Of a stretch of DNA of 64,000 nt, positions 9,301-19,226 are shown in pieces (position 1 is the stretch's first letter; each line of letters opens with the position of its first letter). Source of the DNA: Lutibacter citreus. Lineage in GTDB: Bacteria; Bacteroidota; Bacteroidia; Flavobacteriales; Flavobacteriaceae. The notes beneath the pieces were generated by a model. It searched no databases. It was not told the DNA's origin and worked only from the letters and a program-made list of their open reading frames with translations. Where the stretch lies: assembly GCF_003260195.1 (NCBI RefSeq), contig NZ_QEIH01000002.1, forward strand, positions 124,001-188,000. The letters run 5' to 3'. The position numbers and the translations under genes are program-made.

Positions 9301-9726
9301 AATTTTAACAATAGAAACTATAAACTTAAAAACACTTCTCTTTTACCAAAAATCTCTTATTATTATAATGACAACACCTACTTCTCTTTATTTTATGAAT
9401 CTGAAAATAAAAAAAATAAAATTGGTGATTTAGAAGCCTTAAAATTGCAAAAATTAGGTTTTGAAGTAAACTATGCCTCAAACGCTAAAAACCTCTTAAA
9501 AGCTGATCTAAATCTTTTTAAAAACAACTTTACAGGAAATAGTAATTCACCCATCGCATACCATATGCTAGAAGGTTTACAACCTGGGGAAAATTTTACT
9601 TGGAGTATCTTATTTTACCGAAAAATAAATTCATTTCTAAATCTTAACTTAAATTATTTAGGAAGAAAAAGTGAAAGTTCAAATGCTATTCACACAGGAA
9701 CAATTCAATTAAAAGCTCTTTTTTAA
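6337..9726 (+). CDS. very large outer-membrane beta-barrel protein with SprA-like segments
   Basis: A 1,129-residue protein with a Sec signal (residues 1-18, ending VNAQ). After a linker comes a region resembling segments of the T9SS translocon protein SprA: ITRGLTVGNNQNG, then SLDLQIAGKLSDKITLKASI with IQENGN and a LNEFDRVFMEL stretch, NAGDIYL, and later GNEGNQGPYNL with SGTEKIYVNGRLLKRGEN and DYTIDYNTAELTF. The remaining ~700 residues are a Tyr/Asn-rich strand pattern ending in Phe, typical of a large barrel. It is under half of SprA's length (about 2,400 aa), so it is not SprA itself but looks like a related flavobacterial outer-membrane family. Function unknown; an export or surface role is inference. 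Confidence 0.75.
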   Translation: MKKGLFLLFLLSSVIVNAQFQSKNLHKKSFSVKNDSVKIDSVSINPFKFKVFSDTISEIDSSRYIIDFSKALLIFKSNNSKKYSNIIVQYNSYPDFLTKKYFDFDDKIIVPNDQIDAPLYSLTTNQEKSPFKPFEGLNTAGNITRGLTVGNNQNGVVNSSLDLQIAGKLSDKITLKASIIDTNLPIQENGNTYKLNEFDRVFMELFSDNWSLNAGDIYLNNQETSFLNFNKKVSGLRVNTKINNENSEIAIKASGAIVRGKYNKVQFIGNEGNQGPYNLSDFNNKYVLILSGTEKIYVNGRLLKRGENNDYTIDYNTAELTFTTTFPVTANMRISAEYQFNDRVYTRFITYNNISYKSDKLSVSGYFYNENDLKNQSLEQDLSNDQKLILANSGNNTREMVTPSAYLDTFSEDKILYRKISNGATNIFEYSINENDELYQVSFSYVGENLGNYTLKDVIALGKIYEYKGENLGDYNPTIQLVAPEKLQVAVFKATYNPSTKTTINTETAFSTFDQNLFSKLDDSENNGLASKFSWDQIIFQHKWELKSNLKFNFINERFKSVERVQNIEFNRDWNIENTSGDQKLLSSFLELKNQQNSTFKYLFENLEFGESFTGNKHHLLGNINKKNSSLNFNTSILNNETLLDKGTFTRYFVVSKYNLSKSWFGIQLSGENNKRIETASNLTSKLSHKFNEYEAFMGIGDSTKVYTQFGANFRSTDSIQNNTFKRANNSKTYYLKSTLINTKRAQLNTYINYRTVENTNFKNEESLNSKIFYKQQLFNQFLSFNTVYENKSGNLPQQDYSYIKTEPGQGFYTWIDYNNDNIKDLNEFEIAQFADQATYLRIILPTINYIATQQNKFTQNISINPQQWNSKKGLKKLASHFYNQTYLLVDSKQKKSGNSFNLNPFDTNNENLLGLNYNLNNSLFFNKGKKNYSTTYSYIQSKIKNTTTIDDLENEIELHKIKFEHKIGAFWQLNFDASNTYNNSLSLNFNNRNYKLKNTSLLPKISYYYNDNTYFSLFYESENKKNKIGDLEALKLQKLGFEVNYASNAKNLLKADLNLFKNNFTGNSNSPIAYHMLEGLQPGENFTWSILFYRKINSFLNLNLNYLGRKSESSNAIHTGTIQLKALF

Positions 9727-9783
9727 GTTAACTAAATTTATGGTTCGGTTTTTGTAATTATTAATTTAAATAAACATTAAGTT

Positions 9784-10350
9784 ATGAAAAAACTCGCATT
9801 AGCATTTGCATTTCTATTCAGTATAACTGTCTTTTCACAAGGTATTAGAGGCTCCTACAGAATAAATAATACTCAGCAACAAAACTATAGAACTCCATCA
9901 CAATTAAATGAAATAAAAATAGACGGAGCAAAACTTGCAATAGGAGGTATTCTTGAAGCTAGTTATGAGTTTGTAGGCAATAATTCTTCAGGTTATGGAA
10001 TATCCGTTTTAGTTAACCCTAGGGAAAGTGATGCTTATTTTGAGAAATTTTCTATAACTCCTTTCTATAGAATGTATTTTTTAAACCGTCAAGATTATGG
10101 AGCAAAAGGACTTTTTATTGAAGGTTTTTCTAAATTCTCATTTGGTACAGATGACAATTATTACTATGACAACTATGGAGATGATGAATACTTTGATACA
10201 GCTTTAGGATTATCCATTGGAAAAAAATGGGTAAACAATAATGGATTTATTTTGGAAATATTTGCTGGAGGAGGTAGAACACTTGGTATGAGTGAGGCTT
10301 CTCCAGAAGGATTTTTTAGAGGAGGTATTTTTATAGGAAAAAGATTTTAA
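9784..10350 (+). CDS. small outer-membrane beta-barrel protein
   Basis: A 188-residue protein with a signal peptide (about residues 1-18, ending VFSQ), amphipathic strands, an Asp/Tyr-rich loop (DDNYYYDNYGDDEYFD) and a C-terminal ...FIGKRF ending in Phe, all as in eight-stranded barrels. It follows the large outer-membrane gene by 57 bp on the same strand and may share its transcript, with the strong terminator at 10361 after both. Confidence 0.65.
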   Translation: MKKLALAFAFLFSITVFSQGIRGSYRINNTQQQNYRTPSQLNEIKIDGAKLAIGGILEASYEFVGNNSSGYGISVLVNPRESDAYFEKFSITPFYRMYFLNRQDYGAKGLFIEGFSKFSFGTDDNYYYDNYGDDEYFDTALGLSIGKKWVNNNGFILEIFAGGGRTLGMSEASPEGFFRGGIFIGKRF

Positions 10351-10360
10351 AAATAAAAAA

Positions 10361-10388
10361 TGCCTAGCAAATTGCTAGGCATTTTTTT
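10361..10388. terminator. bidirectional rho-independent terminator
   Basis: TGCCTAGCA / TGCTAGGCA forms a 9-bp perfect stem around a 3-nt loop (10361-10381), with A6 before and T7 after. It lies between the convergent outer-membrane gene and atpC and can serve both strands. Confidence 0.85.
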
Positions 10389-10407
10389 ATAAATATATTA
10401 TTTGAAA

Positions 10408-10686
10408 TTAATCAGCAAGAATAATAATCTTGTTTTCTTTCATTTCAATTGTACCACTTTTAATAGGTAATGAATACCCTTCTTTATTATTAGAAAATTT
10501 ACTTTCAAAACCTTCTTCAAACTTCACATTTGCTCCTTTAAATTTAACAGTACCTTCAACAAGTAAAGAAACTATAGGTGCGTGATTATCTAACATTTGA
10601 AACTCTCCATTTACACCAGGAACTGAAACTAGTTCAACTTCTGAATGTAATAATGTTGCTTCTGGTGAAACTATTTCTAAAATCAT
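10408..10686 (-). CDS. atpC: F1 ATP synthase epsilon subunit (short form)
   Basis: A 92-residue protein matching the N-terminal beta-sandwich domain of F1 epsilon (EIVSPEATLLHSEVELVSVPGVNGEFQMLDNHAPIVSLL). Typical epsilon subunits are about 135 residues with a C-terminal two-helix inhibitory domain; that is missing here, as is common in Bacteroidota, so the ratchet-type self-inhibition is presumably absent. It follows atpD by 15 bp on the same strand, in one transcript. The remaining atp genes are not in the window. Confidence 0.93.
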   Translation of the reverse strand: MILEIVSPEATLLHSEVELVSVPGVNGEFQMLDNHAPIVSLLVEGTVKFKGANVKFEEGFESKFSNNKEGYSLPIKSGTIEMKENKIIILAD

Positions 10687-10701
10687 AATTATATAATTAA
10701 A

Positions 10702-12222
<1,521 letters not shown>

Positions 12223-12261
12223 TTATATTTAAGATAATTAATCTTTTTAGTTTATCCGCAT

Positions 12262-12280
12262 TTTGCAGATTGCAAAGATA
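12262..12280 (-). promoter_or_regulatory. atpD promoter -7 box with overlapping inverted repeat
   Basis: The minus strand reads TATCTTTG at 12273-12280 (consensus TAnnTTTG). The sequence TTTGCA-GAT-TGCAAA (12262-12276) is a perfect 6-3-6 inverted repeat covering the end of that box and the expected transcription start. Confidence 0.5.
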
Positions 12281-12327
12281 GTTTTTTGATTTTATTTTGA
12301 AAATTTTTACATATCTTTTTTAAAAAG

Positions 12328-12355
12328 AAGCGCTTTAACTACAATTAAAGCGCTT
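12328..12355 (-). terminator. terminator of the TonB-dependent receptor gene
   Basis: An 11-bp perfect stem (AAGCGCTTTAA / TTAAAGCGCTT) with a 6-nt loop lies just downstream of the receptor stop codon and is followed on the minus strand by a T5 run. Confidence 0.75.
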
Positions 12356-12380
12356 AAAATTCTTTATTTATTTGCTATTA

Positions 12381-15329
12381 TTATAGATTAAAAGTCCATG
12401 AAGCAAAGTATTGAGAACCTATTTTCCCATTACCCGGAGCACTAAAATACTCTTTTCCTCCTAAATTAGCTGCTCCAATTTTAAATGTGGATTTCCAGGT
12501 TGGTATTGTATAGTTTACTTGTGCATCAACTACAGTTCTTGCATCAATAATAGCATCTGCAATTGTAGATTGCCACATATATTCATCGCTCCAACGCACA
12601 TTTAAGTTAAAACCTAGGTTGTCTATTACATTTGTATTTCCAAAAGATAATTTCACTTTATGCTCTGGAGTATTAAAACCAGCTTCATAGTCAGGGTCTG
12701 AAGATTGATCAAAATCAAACTTTGCATACGTATAACTTAAACCAGCATTATAATTTCCAAATATTTTTGATGTAAGACCAATACTACCTCCATATGATGA
12801 AATATCTGCATCAGAATTTGTATATACTTGAAATCCTTGTAAATCTCCACTTCCAATAGCTTCTAACAATAATTGTGTATTTGGATCCGTAGCAACATTT
12901 GCTGGATTAAAACTTGGCACGTCTCCATATAATGGTACTGCAACATTTTTGTTTCCAATAAAATCTTCGTATTGGTTGTAATATGCACTTGCATCAAGAG
13001 AGAATTTTCCAAAACCAGCTCTATATCCAATTTCATAAGCAGTAACTCGCTCAGGTTGTACGTAATTAATTTTAGATTGTTTTATTAAACCGGCATTTAA
13101 ACCGGCCGCCTGAGCAGGAGTTGCTCCAGCTAAAACTGCAGTTTGAACCGCTGCTCCGAATGCTATCAGAGAGGACTCTGTAAAAGCATTATCATAAGCT
13201 CTTGCTCCAGATAATTGTACTGTTGATCCACCAGCTACAGATTGACCCGTTGGACTATTAATTGGAATTGGTGCAGATGTATACCTATCTAAGTTATCAG
13301 GTGAAGATCCTACAAGTATTCCTACCCCAGCATCTAAACCAATATATAAATCTTGAGTTGTTGGGTTTCTAAACCCTGTTTGAAATGAAGCTCTTAAATT
13401 TCTAGTTTTTTCTTTCCCTAATGAATAAGACAATGAAATTCTAGGTGAAACATTTCCATCAAAGTTTTTAGCTTTATCATATCTTAAAGACCCTGTAAAT
13501 TTAAGCCTGTCATCTAAATACTTTTTTTGAATTTGTGTATATGCTCCATATTCAGAATAATCAATAGGCCCATCTGAATCTGTAAATATAGTTCCGTCAG
13601 AATTTAATGAATACTGTCTCCAAGAACCTCCAACTTGAATATCCGCAAAATCGATTAATTCATGAAAATTATAATTAGCATCAATATGATACAATTTAGT
13701 ATTATCTTTAAATTTAGCTCCTGTTAATATATTTGGATCCGAGACTACAGCATCTAATGCTTTTTTAAATTCAGGAGTTCCTGGTTGTAAAGTAACATTT
13801 GCATCGGCATATTGTCTTGCTCCGGCATGTAATTGGCTAGATGCAGCTGCCACGTCTGCTTGTGTACCTCCACCAGCTAAAATTTGACTAGCACCAGTTG
13901 CATATGCTCCTGCATAAGTTCCAAACCAAGTACCTGCAGTTTGTTTATTTAAATTAACACCAGCAAACTTCATATCATAAGAATCTCCGGCATCTTCAGT
14001 TGTTAAATACCCTCTCACAAAAAATCGATCACTTTTAATTTCTAACTTATGTTGTTGCAGCCAAAAATTATTAATGTTGTATCTATTTGTTCCTTGGTAA
14101 ATTGTATTTCCTTTACCAAATTTACCATTATAAATAATTTCTAAATCATCAGCAAAAGGTCTATAATGTAACGCTACGTTGGTTTTTATACTTCGCGCAC
14201 TATAATCTGTTAAATCTTGCTCTTTATATCCAGTACGTGATACATTATCTTTTGGCAATAAAGCGCTAGCTCCTGCTGGAAGTTGATTAATACTTTCTAA
14301 ATATTGACCAAATAAATTTAAATCACCTAAACCTGCTGAAGATAAATTTACTTCATCACCATATATGTTCATTCTATCAAATGAAGTTTGCCCTGTTTCG
14401 GCTTTTATTGGTGTAGCAGAACCAGTTACGCTATTATCATGATCATAATCTCTATAATCTGTAGCGTACCAATCTGTTCCATCTAAAAATGAAAAAGAAG
14501 CTTTTGCTGCAAATTTATCACTAAACTTATGAGCTATTCTTATACCGGCATCTACAAAAAGATTATCTCCGGCAGCTTTTTGAGACGTTATTCCAGTTTT
14601 CCCGTAAGCACTAATCCCATGAGAATCAAACGGATTTTTACTGGTCATAAATAAAACACCATTAAATGCATTTGCACCATACAATGCAGAAGACGCACCA
14701 GGCAATAATTCAACAGTATTCACATCCAATTCAGACATTCCTAATAAATTTCCCAAAGCAAAATTTAATGCAGGTGATGAATTATCCATCCCATCAACCA
14801 ATTGCATAAAACGTGTATTAGAGAAAGTAGCAAATCCTCTAGTATTAACGCTTTTATTGGTCAAACTATTCGCATTAATATCCACACCCTTTAAGTTTTC
14901 TAAACCATCATAAAATGTGGGTGAAGATGTATTTTTAATCGCTCTTGCATCCATTCTTTCAATAGTTACAGGCGATTCTAAAATTCTTTCTGGTGTTCTG
15001 GAAGCGGATACCACAACTTCATCTAAAGCTGTTGCAGACTCGTTTAACGAAATGTTTAAAACTTGATTATTTTTTGAAACTTCAACAGTGGTTGATGAAT
15101 AACCTATTAACGAAATCTCTAGAGAGAAAGGAGGGTCTTGCGCAACTTTCATTGAAAAATTTCCATCAAAATCAGTAGTTGTACCAATAGATTTCCCAAC
15201 AAATTTAATGTTGGCACCTGGAATTGGCTGTCCAGATTTAGCCTCCTTTACTGAACCCGTTACAGATGTCTGTGCTACTAAAACAAAACCTGTAAAAAGC
15301 GTAAAGAAAACACTTAATAATTTTTTCAT
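12381..15329 (-). CDS. TonB-dependent outer-membrane receptor with CarboxypepD-regulatory N-domain
   Basis: A 982-residue receptor. Order seen: signal peptide (residues 1-19, ending LVAQ), a carboxypeptidase-regulatory-like beta-sandwich (TSVTGSVKEAKSGQPIPGAN onward, to about 105), a plug domain (LDEVVVSASRTPERILESPV; LLPGASSALYGANAFNGVLFM), then a long Tyr-rich barrel ending in WTFNL. Such receptors use TonB/ExbBD energy to import bulky ligands. No SusD partner lies beside it, so a non-glycan substrate (metal complex, cofactor or peptide) is as likely as a glycan; the substrate cannot be read from the sequence. Monocistronic, with its own terminator. Confidence 0.93.
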   Translation of the reverse strand: MKKLLSVFFTLFTGFVLVAQTSVTGSVKEAKSGQPIPGANIKFVGKSIGTTTDFDGNFSMKVAQDPPFSLEISLIGYSSTTVEVSKNNQVLNISLNESATALDEVVVSASRTPERILESPVTIERMDARAIKNTSSPTFYDGLENLKGVDINANSLTNKSVNTRGFATFSNTRFMQLVDGMDNSSPALNFALGNLLGMSELDVNTVELLPGASSALYGANAFNGVLFMTSKNPFDSHGISAYGKTGITSQKAAGDNLFVDAGIRIAHKFSDKFAAKASFSFLDGTDWYATDYRDYDHDNSVTGSATPIKAETGQTSFDRMNIYGDEVNLSSAGLGDLNLFGQYLESINQLPAGASALLPKDNVSRTGYKEQDLTDYSARSIKTNVALHYRPFADDLEIIYNGKFGKGNTIYQGTNRYNINNFWLQQHKLEIKSDRFFVRGYLTTEDAGDSYDMKFAGVNLNKQTAGTWFGTYAGAYATGASQILAGGGTQADVAAASSQLHAGARQYADANVTLQPGTPEFKKALDAVVSDPNILTGAKFKDNTKLYHIDANYNFHELIDFADIQVGGSWRQYSLNSDGTIFTDSDGPIDYSEYGAYTQIQKKYLDDRLKFTGSLRYDKAKNFDGNVSPRISLSYSLGKEKTRNLRASFQTGFRNPTTQDLYIGLDAGVGILVGSSPDNLDRYTSAPIPINSPTGQSVAGGSTVQLSGARAYDNAFTESSLIAFGAAVQTAVLAGATPAQAAGLNAGLIKQSKINYVQPERVTAYEIGYRAGFGKFSLDASAYYNQYEDFIGNKNVAVPLYGDVPSFNPANVATDPNTQLLLEAIGSGDLQGFQVYTNSDADISSYGGSIGLTSKIFGNYNAGLSYTYAKFDFDQSSDPDYEAGFNTPEHKVKLSFGNTNVIDNLGFNLNVRWSDEYMWQSTIADAIIDARTVVDAQVNYTIPTWKSTFKIGAANLGGKEYFSAPGNGKIGSQYFASWTFNL

Positions 15330-15521
15330 ATTTTCTTAATTAGAATTGATTAACTTAATCGCAAAATACAATATTTTTCTAATTTTCCTAAAAATAGTGT
15401 TAATATTTTTAATGTTTGACTAATTTACACGTTAATAATAATAGATTTTTCAATAAAAAAAACAATCTTAAACTTTTTTAACATACCCAATTTTAAAAAA
15501 ATAAATTTCATTTTATTTAAC

Positions 15522-15529
15522 TAAATTTG
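15522..15529 (+). promoter_or_regulatory. -7 promoter box for the small membrane protein
   Basis: TAAATTTG is an exact TAnnTTTG match. It overlaps the upstream TTG at 15527 that could be mistaken for a start, which shows that translation begins downstream at the ATG 15554. Confidence 0.55.
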
Positions 15530-15553
15530 CTGCAACTAAAAAAAACTTTTATT

Positions 15554-15988
15554 ATGATTAAAATGATACATTCTTATTGGGCCTACGTTGTTTTAGCAAT
15601 TTTAATTTTTGCTACAATAAATGCAATTATTGGTTTAACTTCTAAGAAGAAATTTGGAGCTAATGACTTAAGAATTTCATTATTTGCACTTATAACTTCT
15701 CATATTCAACTATTAATTGGATTTGTTGCTTTTTACGTTTCTACTTACTATGAAACTATGAGAGAAATTGGAATGGGAGCCGTTATGAAAAACAGTGACC
15801 TAAGAAAAATCTTAATTGAACATCCTTTAGTAGGAGTAATAGCAATTACTTTAATAACTATTGGTTTTTCTAAGCATAAAAAGAAAACAACAGATACTGC
15901 TAAATTTAAAACAATTGCTGTTTTTTATGCAATAGCACTGCTTTTAATATTGAGTAGAATCCCTTGGTCTCAATGGTTTTCAAATTAA
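15554..15988 (+). CDS. small four-helix membrane protein
   Basis: A 144-residue integral membrane protein with about four hydrophobic segments: residues 8-26, 38-62, about 83-100, and 115-135. Polar features include an HIQL motif in the second helix and a basic cytosolic KHKKKTTD loop. This architecture is common in flavobacterial proteins of unknown function; I do not recognise a catalytic motif. The frame is open further upstream to a TTG at 15527, but the promoter box covers that position, so the ATG at 15554 is chosen. Followed by a terminator. Confidence 0.75.
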   Translation: MIKMIHSYWAYVVLAILIFATINAIIGLTSKKKFGANDLRISLFALITSHIQLLIGFVAFYVSTYYETMREIGMGAVMKNSDLRKILIEHPLVGVIAITLITIGFSKHKKKTTDTAKFKTIAVFYAIALLLILSRIPWSQWFSN

Positions 15989-15996
15989 TATAATAC

Positions 15997-16029
15997 AATC
16001 CTAAGCATTATTGCTTAGGATTTTTTTTT
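15997..16029 (+). terminator. rho-independent terminator
   Basis: AATCCTAAGCA / TGCTTAGGATT forms an 11-bp stem with a TTAT loop (15997-16022), followed by a run of T. It separates the small membrane gene from plsC. Confidence 0.85.
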
Positions 16030-16042
16030 ACCCTTTTCTATT

Positions 16043-16774
16043 ATGAAAAAAACAATATCATATATTCTTTCACCTATTTTCTATCTTTTTTATGGTAGTT
16101 TACTTGTAATATTTCATGGTTTACAATGGCTAGGGTTTAACCTTGGAAAATACAAAGGACATAAAATAGCTGTAGACTTAATGAATTGTACTCTTACATA
16201 TTTACTTTATATGTTGGGAACTAGAATAAAATTTATAAGCAATTACCCCATTCCTAAAAATGTTCCTTTAATTGTAGTATCAAATCATCAAAGCATGCAT
16301 GATATTTGCCCACTTGCCTGTTTTTTAAAAGATTACCACCCTAAATTTGTTTCTAAGATTGAATTAGGAAAAGGAATTCCAGGTGTATCTTACAATTTAA
16401 CTCATGGAGGTTCAGTTTTAATAGATAGAAAAGATCCTAGACAATCACTAACAGCAATTAAAGAGTTTGGAAAATATATTGAAACTAATAATTATGCTGC
16501 TGTTATTTTTCCTGAAGGAACTAGAAGTAAAACAGGAGAACCAAGACGTTTTTCAGAAAATGGGTTAAAAATGCTAACCAAATTTGCTCCGTCTGCTTAT
16601 GTTGTTCCAGTAACAATTAATAACTGTTGGAAAATAAATAAATATGGAATGTTCCCTCTAGAAATTGGGGTAAATGTAACAATAGAATTCCATGAAGCCA
16701 TTGAAGCTAAATCAATGAAATTTGAAGACCTCTTCGAAAAAGTAGAAAATACAATTAAAAATTCCGTAATTTAG
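16043..16774 (+). CDS. plsC: 1-acyl-sn-glycerol-3-phosphate acyltransferase
   Basis: A 243-residue membrane acyltransferase that converts lysophosphatidate to phosphatidate in phospholipid synthesis. The catalytic HX4D motif (NHQSMHDI, about residues 81-88) and the acceptor-binding FPEGTRS motif (about 157) are intact, and two N-terminal hydrophobic segments anchor it. It is followed after 26 bp by the acyl-ACP desaturase on the same strand, so acyl-chain insertion and chain desaturation appear to be co-expressed. The ATG lies right after the preceding terminator; a promoter within 15 bp is not evident, so some read-through from the gene before may be used. Confidence 0.93.
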   Translation: MKKTISYILSPIFYLFYGSLLVIFHGLQWLGFNLGKYKGHKIAVDLMNCTLTYLLYMLGTRIKFISNYPIPKNVPLIVVSNHQSMHDICPLACFLKDYHPKFVSKIELGKGIPGVSYNLTHGGSVLIDRKDPRQSLTAIKEFGKYIETNNYAAVIFPEGTRSKTGEPRRFSENGLKMLTKFAPSAYVVPVTINNCWKINKYGMFPLEIGVNVTIEFHEAIEAKSMKFEDLFEKVENTIKNSVI

Positions 16775-16800
16775 TTTTCTACTAAACTAAAAAAACGGAC

Positions 16801-17796
16801 ATGTCACAACACAATATCAGGTTAGAGGTAATGCTAACCCTAGAAAAGAATATAGAAACTTTTGTAGATAAATTTTTAATAAAACCCGAGGAAATTTGGC
16901 AACCAACAGATTTTCTACCAAATTCTCAAAGCGATAAATTTATTGAAGAAGTAAAAGAAATTAGAGAACTCTCAAAAGAAATGAATGATGATTTTTGGGT
17001 AGTTCTTGTTGGAGATACTATTACTGAAGAAGCATTACCAACCTATGAATCTTGGCTTTTAGATGTTGAAGGAATTTCACAACACAGCAATAACAATGGA
17101 GATAATGGTTGGGCGAAATGGATTAGATCTTGGACAGGTGAAGAAAACAGACATGGTGATGTTTTAAACAAATACCTATATCTTTCTGGTAGGGTAAATA
17201 TGCGAGAAGTTGAAATTACTACGCAACATTTAATTTCTGATGGATTTGATATTGGAACTTCAAGAGATCCATACAAAAATTTTGTTTATACAAGCTTTCA
17301 AGAGCTGGCAACATATATTTCACACAATAACGTAGCCAAAATTGCTCGTAAAAATGGTCATAAAATGCTAGCCAAAATGTCTAAAATTATTGCGGGAGAT
17401 GAAATGCGTCATCATTTAGCATATACAGAATTTGTGCGACAAATATTTGAACACGATCCAAGTGAAATGATGTTTGCTTACCAACATATGATGAAACATA
17501 AAATAGTAATGCCAGCTTATCATTTAAGACATTCGGGCGAAGAAAAAGGATCTTTATTCGATCAATTTTCAACAGTTGCCCAAAGAGTTGGTGTATATAC
17601 TGGTTTTGATTATGTAGACATTATTAAAAAACTAAATACTACTTGGGAAATAGATAAAATCACCGGGCTAACTCCCGAAGCTGAAAAAGCAAGAGATTAC
17701 TTAATGAAACTTCCAGAAAGAATGTATAGAATTACAGAGCGCATTGTTGTTCCAGATACCAAATACAACTTTAAATGGATGAATCCTTTAACTTAA
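16801..17796 (+). CDS. acyl-[acyl-carrier-protein] desaturase (stearoyl-ACP desaturase type)
   Basis: A 331-residue soluble di-iron desaturase that introduces a cis double bond into acyl-ACP, giving unsaturated membrane lipids. Both iron-ligand motifs are present: EENRHGD (residues 114-120) and DEMRHH (near residue 200). Length and the N-terminal LEKNIETFVDKFLIKPEEIWQPTDFLP match the plant/bacterial FA_desaturase_2 family. In operon with plsC. The first ATG (16801) is used; M11 (MLTLEKN) is an alternative start. Confidence 0.93.
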   Translation: MSQHNIRLEVMLTLEKNIETFVDKFLIKPEEIWQPTDFLPNSQSDKFIEEVKEIRELSKEMNDDFWVVLVGDTITEEALPTYESWLLDVEGISQHSNNNGDNGWAKWIRSWTGEENRHGDVLNKYLYLSGRVNMREVEITTQHLISDGFDIGTSRDPYKNFVYTSFQELATYISHNNVAKIARKNGHKMLAKMSKIIAGDEMRHHLAYTEFVRQIFEHDPSEMMFAYQHMMKHKIVMPAYHLRHSGEEKGSLFDQFSTVAQRVGVYTGFDYVDIIKKLNTTWEIDKITGLTPEAEKARDYLMKLPERMYRITERIVVPDTKYNFKWMNPLT

Positions 17797-17875
17797 AACA
17801 GTTAAATTATCATTAACCAGTATTTGATATTCAAATGATAAGTTTTTGAAACAAGTTCAGAATATCGTTATTATT

Positions 17876-17919
17876 ACAAACCAAAGTGGTCTTCAAAACC
17901 TCATTGGTTTGTTTTTTTT
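17876..17919 (+). terminator. terminator after the desaturase gene
   Basis: ACAAACCAA / TTGGTTTGT forms a 9-bp outer stem (17876-17884 with 17904-17912) around a 19-nt interior, followed by a T-run that reaches into the end of the convergent nitrilase gene. Confidence 0.75.
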
Positions 17920-18700
17920 ACTCCATTATCTGAAAAGAATCTCTGTCATTTAAAAAATTAAGGTTTTTTCTTGTTTCAATAATATGACTTTTACTCAATT
18001 CAATTATTTGAACTGAGGCAGTTTCTTCGTTTAAATTACTTTTTATTTCACCTAAACAATTATAAACAGCAGAATGACCAATATAATTTAAATTATTAGC
18101 ATCCTCTCCTATTCTATTTACCCCAACTGTATAACATAAATTCTCAATAGATCTTGCTTTTAACAAAGTATCCCAAGCCAATATTCTTAGTTTTGGCCAA
18201 TTGGCAACATACAATAAAACATCATATTCTTCTATATTTCTAGAAAATACAGGGAATCGTAAATCGTAACAAATTTGTGGACAAATTTTCCACCCTTTAA
18301 AATCAATTATAACTTTTTCACAACCGGAAGTATAAATTTTATCTTCCCCGGCCAATGAAAACAAATGACGCTTATTATAAATATCAATTTCTCCTGAAGG
18401 ATGCACAAATAAAAATCGATTGTAAAACTTATTATTTTCAGTTATTATAACACTTCCTGCAACCGCAACTTTTTTCTGAAAAGCAACTTTTTTCATCCAC
18501 TGAACAGTTTCACCATCCATAGATTCTGCAATTTCTTGTGGTTCCATACTAAAACCAGTAGTAAACATTTCAGGCAAAACTATAATATCAGTTTCTTCAC
18601 GAATCCCTTCAATTATTTTAGTAAAGTTAAGCAAGTTTTGACTACTGTTTTGCCAAACAATTGCTGATTGAAGTATTGTTATTTTTAAAAATGAATTCAT
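17918..18700 (-). CDS. omega-amidase / YafV-type carbon-nitrogen hydrolase
   Basis: A 260-residue nitrilase-superfamily enzyme with the Glu-Lys-Cys triad visible: Glu44 (VLPEMF), Lys110 (YNKRHLF) and Cys144 (QICYDLRFP). YafV/Nit2-type enzymes hydrolyse alpha-ketoglutaramate and alpha-ketosuccinamate, the omega-amides left when glutamine or asparagine serves as amino donor. The methionine aminotransferase gene two positions upstream on the same strand fits this: transamination of the methionine-salvage keto acid with glutamine, then removal of the product by the amidase. Substrate is inferred from family and neighbour. Confidence 0.9.
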   Translation of the reverse strand: MNSFLKITILQSAIVWQNSSQNLLNFTKIIEGIREETDIIVLPEMFTTGFSMEPQEIAESMDGETVQWMKKVAFQKKVAVAGSVIITENNKFYNRFLFVHPSGEIDIYNKRHLFSLAGEDKIYTSGCEKVIIDFKGWKICPQICYDLRFPVFSRNIEEYDVLLYVANWPKLRILAWDTLLKARSIENLCYTVGVNRIGEDANNLNYIGHSAVYNCLGEIKSNLNEETASVQIIELSKSHIIETRKNLNFLNDRDSFQIME

Positions 18701-18711
18701 AAAACTAAAAA

Positions 18712-19188
18712 CTATAATTTTCTTTTGGCCTTATCTATTTTCTTTTGGTACCCTTTTAATTTTTCCTGCCATTTAGTTTCATCTTCAATAGATAACTTGC
18801 CTTTATCTCTTAATTTATCATGACGCTTTAATTCCTTTTTATATTTTTCTTTAGCATCAGTATAATTTTTTTTGAGTTTTTCTTTTTCTTTTATTTTATT
18901 TTCGGCTTTTTTTTGTTTTTTTTCAGCTTTCTTCTGAGCCTTTTCAGCATTTCTTTGAGCTTTTTTAGCTTCGTCTAACTTTTTTTCAGCTGATATCTGT
19001 TCGCTTAATCTATTCTTAATATTAACTTGTTTTTCTTGTGAAAGGGTATTTGTAACATCTAATTTATCAACAAATATGGCGTTTTTTTTCACCATATACT
19101 TCACTCCATTAAACTCTACCTTTTGAGCCTGAACTATGGTAAACACAAATAAAAAAACAAATAATACTATTCCTTTTAATTTTTCCAT
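18712..19188 (-). CDS. secreted Lys/Glu-rich coiled-coil protein
   Basis: A 158-residue protein with a Sec signal (residues 1-21, ending VQAQ), a short beta-rich start (KVEFNGVKYMVKKNAIFVDKLDVTN), then a continuous charged helix from about residue 50 to the end with repeats such as KKAEKKQKKAEN. It probably forms a long periplasmic coiled coil. No catalytic motif is present and I do not recognise the family. It lies between the amidase (11 bp) and the aminotransferase (38 bp) on the same strand, so it is likely co-transcribed, though a link to methionine salvage is unproven. Confidence 0.7.
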   Translation of the reverse strand: MEKLKGIVLFVFLFVFTIVQAQKVEFNGVKYMVKKNAIFVDKLDVTNTLSQEKQVNIKNRLSEQISAEKKLDEAKKAQRNAEKAQKKAEKKQKKAENKIKEKEKLKKNYTDAKEKYKKELKRHDKLRDKGKLSIEDETKWQEKLKGYQKKIDKAKRKL

Positions 19189-19226
19189 TTTTATAAATTT
19201 AATATATCGTAATTGTAAATTACAAA

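Noticed and set aside
15527..15553. TTG start nine codons upstream for the small membrane protein.
   Set aside because: It is part of the -7 promoter box TAAATTTG, so it lies upstream of the transcript.
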